The notes beneath the pieces are model-generated. The model searched no databases and was not told where the DNA came from. It saw nothing but the letters and a program-made list of their open reading frames with translations. A program made the translations under genes and the position numbers. Positions 26,618 to 33,782 of a DNA stretch of 42,306 nt are shown here, piece after piece. The number at the start of each line of letters is the position of its first letter. The first letter of the stretch is position 1. This DNA is from Methylococcales bacterium (lineage in GTDB: Bacteria > Pseudomonadota > Gammaproteobacteria > Methylococcales > Methylomonadaceae), in the NCBI GenBank assembly GCA_003584865.1, contig QVQE01000167.1:1-42306 (forward strand). Direction: 5' to 3'.

Positions 26618-27251
26618 GCAAGCCTCACTGACCGAGTACTACGATCTAATGGCTTGTTGCTATACCATGGGGTTTAAGTAAATGGCTAGGAATCGTGATG
26701 TCATTAAGTGTATTACAATTACCTCGTAATCGTCAGTAAGGTAAAAGTACCCTCTTTCATTAGGCAATAAAAGCACACAGGCACTTTAAAGCAAACTGTA
26801 TACCATACTATGCAGACGCAATTTCAAAAGATTCATAACCTAATGCGATGTCTTTACTATGCAACGGTGAAATGAGGGCACTGCACCGGTGCAACCCCCT
26901 GATGTCGATAGTGAAATGCTGGCATGTCGTCCCTGCAAGCCCTCCAGTTATTGCCTTGCTAAGCTACAGTGCAACCCTTGCATGCCCTAACTTCGTATAA
27001 GTATTGCCCTCATGTTACCGGTGCAAAGCGCAGGGTGCGTGAGTGAGAATGTGGGTTGTATATGAGATCGGTGCTAATGATATCGGTGAATGGTGGGGCT
27101 TTAGTCCCTGAGGTGCAGGCACAGTATATGGGGATATTAAGATTATCCTGACAGACCAACAAGCATTGCATCGAAGATTGGGTAAATCGCTAGCTTCTTA
27201 AATTAATGCAGAAACTCTAATTTAATGGCAAACTAAGCTTTTATCACCTCA
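26618..27251. other. 630-bp region without a gene
   Basis: No frame of any length looks coding. The stretch at 27130-27200 (GGGGATATTAAGATTATCCT) resembles 26590-26615 (AGGTATTAAGGTTATCCTAA), suggesting a decayed duplication. The middle part (26880-27040) is richer in GC with repeated GTGCAACCC/TTGCATGCC words. It presumably includes the promoters of the efflux operon and the EVE gene and marks the left edge of the defence island. Confidence 0.4.
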
Positions 27252-27266
27252 GTGACAAACTTTATT

Positions 27267-27728
27267 ATGAATTACTGGCTCATGAAATCTGAACCGGATG
27301 TGTTTGGCATCCATGATCTTTACCAAAGACCTAACCAGACAGAACCCTGGGATGGTGTGCGTAATTATCAAGCCAGAAATATGATGAGAGACGAAATGAA
27401 ACTGGATGACTTGGTGTTCTTTTATCATTCAAACTGTGATGAACCGGGCATTGTCGGGATTATGAAAATAGCGAAGGAAGGCTATCCCGATCCCACCGCT
27501 TTTGATCCAGATGATAAACATTTTGATCCTAAAAGTGATCCTGTAAAGCCTCGCTGGATGATGGTTGATGTCCAATTTGTTAGATACTTATCCCGCACTA
27601 TCAGCCTTAAAGAACTTAAAGCCAAGCCAGAATTAGCTCAAATGGCTGTCGTGCGCCCCGGCAATCGTTTATCTATCATGCCAGTGAGCGCCGAGGAATG
27701 GAACTTTATAATAGACTTAGAAACGTAA
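27267..27728 (+). CDS. EVE domain protein
   Basis: The protein of about 153 residues is a stand-alone EVE (PUA-like) domain of the thymocyte nuclear protein 1 type: MNYWLMKSEPDVFGIHDL, WDGVRNYQARNMMRDEMK, DLVFFYHSNCDEPGIVGI and the C-terminal VVRPGNRLSIMPVSAEEW. The family binds modified bases in DNA or RNA. The frame opens with GTG at 27252, but ATG 27267 fits family starts. It is upstream of hsdR on the same strand, separated by about 280 bp. Such proteins are also widely conserved outside defence loci, so the link is only suggestive. Confidence 0.9.
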   Translation: MNYWLMKSEPDVFGIHDLYQRPNQTEPWDGVRNYQARNMMRDEMKLDDLVFFYHSNCDEPGIVGIMKIAKEGYPDPTAFDPDDKHFDPKSDPVKPRWMMVDVQFVRYLSRTISLKELKAKPELAQMAVVRPGNRLSIMPVSAEEWNFIIDLET

Positions 27729-28005
27729 ACTCCCAGCTATTAATTGACAAATCAATGGGTTGTGCTGGGCTTATCACTTATAAATCTAGCCAGATTAGGG
27801 CACGTATTGTGTTAACTATATGGTTAACTGTTGTGGAATAACTGCAAGTTCCGATTTTGCAGCAACTGGAAAGTGCTTTTAATGAGTACCAAAATGCCTA
27901 CCACAGTATATTTTTTGAATCATAGTGAGTAGGGGCGTTATTTGCTATGATGCCTTCATTATAGTTTGCCAGCAACTCGCGGTAGCCACTTTAAATAGGA
28001 TCAGC

Positions 28006-31000
28006 ATGAGCTTTAACGAAGATACCCGAGTCAAGATTCCGGCAATATTACATTTATGTCGTTTAGGCTATTCTTATCTATCGTTAAATCAAACACCGCG
28101 AGACGAGAGCACTAATATCTTTACTGATATATTTTCAGCCAGTCTTTTAAAAATAAATCCCGATAGCGATGCCAGTGCCATTAATAGAACTTTTGAAAAT
28201 GTATCGCTGGTTTTAGAAAATGAAGACTTAGGCGAAGGCTTTTATAATCTACTGACCGCTACCTCTGGCATAAGGCTGATTGATTTTAAAGATTTCAGTA
28301 ACAATACCTTTCATGTGGTCACTGAACTGACTTATAAAAATGCGGAGGACGAATTTCGTCCCGATATTACTTTATTGATTAATGGGATGCCCTTGGTTTT
28401 TATAGAAGTCAAAAAACCTAATAATCATGAAGGCATCTTGGCCGAAAGGAACAGAATCAATACCCGTTTTAAAAATAAAAAGTTTCGTAAGTTTATCAAC
28501 CTGTCACAAATCCTGGTCTTTTCCAATAATATGGAATATGACCTTGAATCCATTGAGCCTATTCAAGGTGCGTTTTATTCGTCAACCTCGTATTCCAATG
28601 CTAATTTTAATTGTTTCAGAGAAGAACAGACTTTTGATTTACAAACGCTATTAGCGCCCGAAAAGGATGAACTAGAGAACGAGGTATTACAGGATAACAA
28701 TCTGTTAACCATTAAACACACGCCCGAATTTATCACGAATAAAAACCCCAACTCGCCGACTAATCGGCTATTAACGTCGCTCTTTTGCAAAGATAGACTG
28801 GCGCTGCTGTTAAAGTATGGACTGGCTTATGTACAGGAAGCTAAAGGTCTTGAAAAGCATATCATGCGTTATCCGCAATTATTTGCCACCCAAGCCATAG
28901 AGCGAACCCTTGAAAGTGGTTTAAAAAAAGGCATTATCTGGCATACACAAGGTTCAGGTAAAACGGCCTTATCGTATTACAACGTGCATTATTTAACCGA
29001 TTATTTTCAGCAGAAAGCCATCGTCCCCAAGTTTTATTTTATTGTGGATCGACTTGATCTCATGGAGCAAGCCAAGAGCGAATTTTCTAGTCGTGGCTTG
29101 ATCGTACACAATATTAATTCAAAAGACGATCTGGTTAAAAACTTTAGACTCAAACAGGCCATCCATAATTTATCGGGTAAACGGGAAATTACCGTTGTCA
29201 ATATTCAAAAGTTTAAAGATGATAGCCATGTCCTCAAGTTTAATGATTACGATATCAACAGCCAGCGCATTTACTTTTTGGACGAAGTCCATCGCAGTTA
29301 CAACCCTACCGGCAGTTTCTTAGCCAATCTGATTAACTCAGACAGAAATGCCATTGTGATTGGCTTAACAGGCACACCACTGATTGCCAGTGACCGACGT
29401 TCTCGGGATACTTTTGGCGATTACATCCACAAATATTATTACAACGCCTCTATTGCCGACGGCTATACCTTAAAATTGATCCGGGAAGGCATAGAAACCA
29501 AATACCAACTGGAATTACAGCAAGCCTTAAAAGAGGTCGAGGTATTAAAAGGCACCACCGATAAACGCCATCTCTATGCACATGAAAAATTTGTAGAACC
29601 CTTATTGGATTATATCGTTGAAGATTTTGTCCAGAGCCGAAATCGACTGGGTGATCAAACCATGGGTGGCATGATTGTCTGTGATAGCTCAGCACAGGCC
29701 AGAAAGTTATTTGAGATTTTTATCAGCAAATACAACCCGACCCAAAAGACTATCGAAGAAGTGCCGCTACTCGCAAAGGTGGCAGAAGTCGCTGCGCCTT
29801 ATCGTAGCTATTTAATAACCCAGCAAAAGCCGCTTATTGCCTCCTTGATATTGCATGATTTTGGTAGCAAAGCCGATAGAAAACAGGAGGTCTCTGATTT
29901 TAAAGACGGTAAAATTGATTTGCTCTTTGTCTACAACATGCTACTCACCGGCTTTAATTCCAAGCGACTTAAAAAGCTGTACGTTGGTCGAGTCATTAAA
30001 AGCCATAACTTATTACAGACCTTAACCCGCGTTAATCGACCTTATAAAAATTTTAAATACGGTTACGTGGTTGATTTTGCGGACATCCGCAAAGAGTTTG
30101 ACACCACCAATAAAGCGTATTTTGTCGAACTGCAAGCCGAGTTGGGCGATGAAATGGTCAACTATACTCAGCTTTTTAAATCCAAAGAAGAAATAGAAAG
30201 CGAAATTCAGGACATCTACGAGCATTTATATCCTTATGACTTAACGAATGCCGAGCACTTCTCACAGCAAATCAGTCAGATTCAAGATCGTAAGACCGTA
30301 CTGGAAATTAAGAAATCTTTAGAAAATGCTAAAAACCTGTATAACCTGATTCGCTTGTCCGGTCATTTTGATATTCTCGAAGCCGTCGATTTTAAAAAAC
30401 TTCATCAGCTTTATAATGAAACCGCACACCATCTTGAACTGCTGAATTTAAAAGAATCTGTAGAGCATAGTGTGGATAACACTAATCTGCTGAATGTCGC
30501 TTTAGAAAACGTGTTGTTTTTATTTCGTAAGGTATCAGAAGCAGAAATGGTTATTGCCGATCAGCTTAAAGATACATTGCGTAAAACCCGTGAAGCCTTA
30601 AACAGTAATTTTGATCAGCAAGATCCTGAGTTTATAACCCTCTATGAAGAGTTAAAACGCTTGTTTGCTAAAAAGAATCTTGATGAAATAACCCAGGAAG
30701 AGATGAAGCAGAACATGACAGCGCTGCAAAAAATACAGGCGGCGGGCGCAGAACTCAATCGAAAAAACAATTTGCTTAAAGCCAAATATAACCATGATGC
30801 CAAGTATGCCCGTATTCATAAACGCTTGCTAGAACGGGGCAATCTGGGCCATAAAGAAAGTGAAATAGGCGCCACACTGATGACTATCAAACAGCAGGCT
30901 GATAATAAGATTCTGATGAACAGCAAATTATTGAATAACGAAAATTATTTTCAAGGCCTGATGATGAACGTGGTCTTTGATGGCTTTGAACAATCGCAAC

Positions 31001-31089
31001 TAGACTTGGCACCCGAAACCGCACTGTATATTAACGACTGCTTAGTCAAAGAATACCTAAACGAATATCAAGGCAATCCTCAATGGTAA
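28006..31089 (+). CDS. hsdR: Type I restriction endonuclease R subunit
   Basis: The protein of about 1027 residues is the DNA translocase/nuclease of a type I restriction system. The N-terminal nuclease motif RPDITLLINGMPLVFIEVKK is near residues 118-137. Walker A THQGSGKTALS-like (HTQGSGKTALS) is near 316, the DEVH box YFLDEVHRSYNP near 425, motif III IGLTGTPL, and a C-terminal helical domain binds HsdM. I chose ATG 28006 over the longer frame at 27925. It overlaps the hsdM remnant by 7 bp. It appears intact, but with hsdM truncated and no hsdS in the window it should be non-functional unless subunits are supplied elsewhere. Confidence 0.92.
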   Translation: MSFNEDTRVKIPAILHLCRLGYSYLSLNQTPRDESTNIFTDIFSASLLKINPDSDASAINRTFENVSLVLENEDLGEGFYNLLTATSGIRLIDFKDFSNNTFHVVTELTYKNAEDEFRPDITLLINGMPLVFIEVKKPNNHEGILAERNRINTRFKNKKFRKFINLSQILVFSNNMEYDLESIEPIQGAFYSSTSYSNANFNCFREEQTFDLQTLLAPEKDELENEVLQDNNLLTIKHTPEFITNKNPNSPTNRLLTSLFCKDRLALLLKYGLAYVQEAKGLEKHIMRYPQLFATQAIERTLESGLKKGIIWHTQGSGKTALSYYNVHYLTDYFQQKAIVPKFYFIVDRLDLMEQAKSEFSSRGLIVHNINSKDDLVKNFRLKQAIHNLSGKREITVVNIQKFKDDSHVLKFNDYDINSQRIYFLDEVHRSYNPTGSFLANLINSDRNAIVIGLTGTPLIASDRRSRDTFGDYIHKYYYNASIADGYTLKLIREGIETKYQLELQQALKEVEVLKGTTDKRHLYAHEKFVEPLLDYIVEDFVQSRNRLGDQTMGGMIVCDSSAQARKLFEIFISKYNPTQKTIEEVPLLAKVAEVAAPYRSYLITQQKPLIASLILHDFGSKADRKQEVSDFKDGKIDLLFVYNMLLTGFNSKRLKKLYVGRVIKSHNLLQTLTRVNRPYKNFKYGYVVDFADIRKEFDTTNKAYFVELQAELGDEMVNYTQLFKSKEEIESEIQDIYEHLYPYDLTNAEHFSQQISQIQDRKTVLEIKKSLENAKNLYNLIRLSGHFDILEAVDFKKLHQLYNETAHHLELLNLKESVEHSVDNTNLLNVALENVLFLFRKVSEAEMVIADQLKDTLRKTREALNSNFDQQDPEFITLYEELKRLFAKKNLDEITQEEMKQNMTALQKIQAAGAELNRKNNLLKAKYNHDAKYARIHKRLLERGNLGHKESEIGATLMTIKQQADNKILMNSKLLNNENYFQGLMMNVVFDGFEQSQLDLAPETALYINDCLVKEYLNEYQGNPQW

Positions 31090-31700
31090 TGCAAGACTTT
31101 ACAACCCAAACAAAAGCACTGATTGATAACCTGAAAGGTGTTTGTACCTCTTATGGGTTGGGCAATGATGGTAATGAATTTAAAATCATCACTCAAGTGT
31201 TTTTATATAAATTCATGAATGACAAGTTTGTGCATGAAGTGAAATCCATCGATGCCAAATTAAAAACAGCCGACAACTGGGAGCAAGCCATTGCGGGTTA
31301 TACCGATGCACAATATCAATTGTTATTGATGCGGATGAGTCCCGACAGTGCTAAATTAAAGCGGGAACATTACTTATCCAATCTGTTTAACCAACAGGAT
31401 ACCGAAGACTTTGCAAAACTGTTTGATGACACCTTACGCAATATTGCCATTTTTAATAATGACATCTTCTCGGTTAAAACCGGCACCGGTGCCAAGATTA
31501 CCTTGTTTGATAATGAACTCAGCAATTACATTACCGACAGTTCACAGCGTGATAATTTCTGTAAAGCCATCGTTAATCAATTGGTCAACTTTAGTTTTGA
31601 GCAAATCTTTAACCAGAAATTTGATTTCTTCGCGACCATTTTTGAATACCAGAGTAACGGGGTCAGAGTAAACTTAAATATAAATGTGAATAAGAGCTAA
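31083..31700 (+). pseudogene. hsdM: Truncated type I methyltransferase HsdM (N-terminal domain only)
   Basis: The first 190 or so residues are a normal HsdM N-terminal helical domain (LKGVCTSYGLGNDGNEFKII, ending FDFFATIFEYQ). In intact HsdM this is followed at once by the methylase core with the SAM motif and NPPF. Here the frame enters foreign sequence at about 31652 and stops after 15 unrelated residues at 31700. No SAM-binding or NPPF motif and no later hsdM part is seen downstream. The break coincides with the terminal repeat of the decayed mobile element at 31654. Confidence 0.9.
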
Positions 31701-31781
31701 CGCGTTAAAAAACACCTTCGCCCTGATCATTAACATCTATTAATTCTTGGCTTACCACTTAAGCCGGGACATTTAATAATT

Positions 31782-31976
31782 TCAAAGGGTTAGGAATTGC
31801 ACGCTTCCGACTCCTTCGAGCAAGCGGAAGCTCTGATATTTTTTTGAGTAGTCTTTCAACCAAACTGCGTAAGTCGCAAAGTCCTGTTCTCCAGCAAAGC
31901 AAACCTGACGGTTATTGCCTCGCTGGATGATATGTTGTGGAACATCAACTGGGCATATCCTGTTAAGTCGAGCCAT
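31782..31976 (-). pseudogene. REP-associated Y1 transposase, N-terminal remnant
   Basis: From ATG 31976 the product reads MARLNRICPVDVPQHIIQRG then NNRQVCFAGEQDF and WLKDYSKKY. This is the N-terminus of the TnpA-REP/RAYT branch of Y1 transposases. The family continues with an HxH motif (typically MTNHVHLL) and a catalytic Tyr; here the similarity stops after KKYQSF and the frame runs through the REP-like palindrome to a stop. It is non-functional. Confidence 0.85.
31803..31831. repeat. REP-like palindrome inside the transposase remnant
   Basis: GCTTCCG at 31803-31809 and CGGAAGC at 31825-31831 flank a 15-base centre. This is the hairpin size and GC-rich arm expected of a REP element mobilised by RAYT proteins. 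It sits at the point where the transposase reading breaks off. Confidence 0.55.
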
Positions 31977-32076
31977 TTCGCTTTCTCTGAAATAATGAAT
32001 AGAAAGAGACACTATACGGAAAACTAAAATTTAAGTTTACTCTGACCCCAGTTACTCACAGTTACTCACTCAGTTA

Positions 32077-32436
32077 CTACACCAAATCGTCTAGGTCAAT
32101 ATTTAATGCATCCGCAATTCTTTTAAGTGTAGATATACTACCTACACGTTTACCTACTTCCATTTGGGCAATGCTGGCTTGAGCCATACTTACCTTTCCT
32201 GCTAACGCTACTTGGCTTATCCCCCTGTATTCACGCCATACCTTTATTTTGTTTTCACCTGCTATCAAGCGCTCAACAACCTCACTAGGAATAAACACAT
32301 CATCACTGGCTATTGCCTCGTCATAAGCCTTAATATCATCCAGCATTTCCGCTTTTTCAAGTAGCAGTGTATAGGTGTCAACGGGTAAGATAGCGTATTG
32401 CCTGGTACCGTTTTGCTCAATAAATTGTACGTTCAT
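32077..32436 (-). CDS. Xre-family antitoxin of a RelE-type pair
   Basis: The 119-residue protein has an N-terminal part resembling toxin-binding antitoxin tails (QYAILPVDTYTLLLEKAEML). A C-terminal helix-turn-helix reads YRGISQVALAGKVSMAQASI then LKRIADALNIDLDDL. It overlaps the toxin gene upstream by 4 bp, giving a toxin-first operon as in HigBA/RelE-Xre modules. It should neutralise the toxin and repress the pair. The pair lies between the decayed element and a second copy of its outer motif, so it may have arrived with or beside it. Confidence 0.87.
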   Translation of the reverse strand: MNVQFIEQNGTRQYAILPVDTYTLLLEKAEMLDDIKAYDEAIASDDVFIPSEVVERLIAGENKIKVWREYRGISQVALAGKVSMAQASIAQMEVGKRVGSISTLKRIADALNIDLDDLV

Positions 32437-32687
32437 TTGTAAATATCGCCCCTAATGCCTACGTTAATGACATCAATCACCATTATCTCATTTATTTTAT
32501 GATAAATAGCTCTATAACTACCTATTCGTAATCTAAAGCCCTCCCTCCCTTCAAGCTTTTTTATATCCAAACCATCTTCTTGATTATCCGCTAACAAAGA
32601 AAAAGAGCCGGTGAATTTTTCGGCAATTTTTCGGGGCATCTTTGACAATGCTTTGACTGCTGATTTTCGGTATATGATTTTATACAT
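32433..32687 (-). CDS. RelE/ParE family toxin
   Basis: The 84-residue protein is a compact RelE-fold toxin: YKIIYRKSAVKALSKMPRKI, then GREGFRLRIGSYRAIYHKI and a C-terminal IDVINVGIRGDIYK. RelE members cleave mRNA in the ribosome, while ParE members poison gyrase. The KALSKMPRK and RLRIGSYRAIY segments are RelE-like. It is co-transcribed with the Xre antitoxin. Confidence 0.88.
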   Translation of the reverse strand: MYKIIYRKSAVKALSKMPRKIAEKFTGSFSLLADNQEDGLDIKKLEGREGFRLRIGSYRAIYHKINEIMVIDVINVGIRGDIYK

Positions 32688-33155
32688 CGTTAGATTATAG
32701 CATTGAGTAATAATTTAACAATAGCATTAACAAGTATACTACCAAGTCCAATCCCACTGACTGTCCATGACTACATGACTACATGGCTAAAGCCTCAGCC
32801 ATACCCTCAATTACTCTGACCCCTGTTATAACGAAGAACATGGGGAGCAGTGTCGTTAAGTTGGCAAAGTAGTACCAAATATGTGCAAATCAATAAACTT
32901 CGGTACTGCCGAAAGCATTAAAGTAAATCCCCGGTGTAAATTTGACAAATAAGGTGCTGGTTGGAAACTGCACAACAAGTGGTGAAAGTGGATGAAAGAA
33001 AGACAGCTTGGCGAGGTTAGGTGGAGGGAGTTTCATGGAACAAAATCGGCAGTTCATAGGCTAAATCCGGTTATTTACCCTTAACCTATGGCAACAGTCT
33101 TTGATTTGCGAATAATGGTGTCAGGCATTATCACTAAATCAGACGGAGAACGATC
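32688..33155. other. 468-bp region with mobile-element debris
   Basis: TACTCTGACCCC at 32813-32824 repeats the outer motif of the decayed RAYT element. Upstream there are short direct repeats (CATGACTA, CATGACTA, CATGGCTA near 32768-32788). I see no gene. The remaining sequence up to the AGACGGAG ribosome binding site at 33142 looks like old insertion debris. Confidence 0.45.
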
Positions 33156-33731
33156 ATGAACGAAGCGGCACAAACACTCTACCTGAGCATTCAAGCCTAT
33201 TCTTTGGATAAAGTTGGCGCAAGTCTTAGCTTTAGCCGACGCTTAGCCAGAGAAAACAACTGGACCAAGGAGTATAGTCAGCGCGTTATCGGCGAATATA
33301 AAAAATTCATCTTATTGGCGATGGTATCCGGGCACGAGGTGTCACCCTCCGACTCGGTTGATCAAGTCTGGCATTTGCATTTAACCTATACTCGCGACTA
33401 CTGGAATGAATTCTGCGAAAAGATATTGGGTACTCCCTTACATCATGGCCCCACGCGCGGCGGGCAAACAGAACAACAGAAATATTGGCAAATGTACCAA
33501 CAGACTCTTAACAGTTATGAGCGGCTGTTTAAGGAAAAGCCACCCCTTGATATTTGGCCTATGCCCGAACAACGGTTTGGGCGAGACTTGCATTTTGTGC
33601 GGGTTAATACAGAACGCTATTGGTTTATGCCTAAACCGACTTGGTCATGGCTCAGAAAAAAAAGACAAACCATCCAGTTACCATTGCTATTACTGTTGTC
33701 TGTTGTTATCAGTGGGTGTGCAGCGTATTAA
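33156..33731 (+). CDS. Conserved protein of the glycine-rich-domain-like (GRDP/DUF1399-type) family
   Basis: The 191-residue protein has the recurring block PSDSVDQVWHLHLTYTRDYW, then EFCEKILGTPLHHGP near residues 65-100. It is typical of GRDP-like proteins that in other bacteria precede a TIGR04222-type membrane protein gene; no such partner is here. It ends with a hydrophobic segment LPLLLLLSVVISGC close to the C-terminus, which may anchor it in the membrane. It has a good GACGGAG ribosome binding site. Function is unknown. Confidence 0.75.
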   Translation: MNEAAQTLYLSIQAYSLDKVGASLSFSRRLARENNWTKEYSQRVIGEYKKFILLAMVSGHEVSPSDSVDQVWHLHLTYTRDYWNEFCEKILGTPLHHGPTRGGQTEQQKYWQMYQQTLNSYERLFKEKPPLDIWPMPEQRFGRDLHFVRVNTERYWFMPKPTWSWLRKKRQTIQLPLLLLLSVVISGCAAY

Positions 33732-33782
33732 TGGAAATTTTAACAAAATGTCCTCATTAGCTTCATTGATTTCCAGCATTAA

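Larger units (their letters stand above)
31654..32054. mobile_element. Decayed RAYT (REP-associated Y1 transposase) element inserted in hsdM
   Basis: GTAAC(G)GGGTCAGAGTAAACTTAAA at 31654-31678 recurs inverted at 32027-32054, giving about 25-bp terminal inverted repeats around 400 bp. Inside is the start of a minus-strand Y1 transposase gene, then a REP-like palindrome and no catalytic half. A further copy of the outer motif (ACTCTGACCCC) stands at 32814-32825. The insertion explains the loss of the hsdM 3' part, with a deletion of the rest. Confidence 0.75.

Noticed and set aside
26880-27040. Non-coding RNA or pseudogene in the GC-richer part of the gap
   Set aside because: No promoter, terminator or protein similarity could be recognised; left as unannotated intergenic sequence.
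27842-27926. Possible hsdS C-terminal remnant (frame reading VPILQQLESAFNEYQ)
   Set aside because: Only 27 codons with an in-frame stop immediately before, and no recognisable HsdS motif; too little to support.
31720-31780. Minus-strand stretch reading LIDVNDQGEGVF, reminiscent of the end of Res (NAQGKGVFQQL)
   Set aside because: The similarity covers only a few residues and falls inside the decayed element; likely chance.
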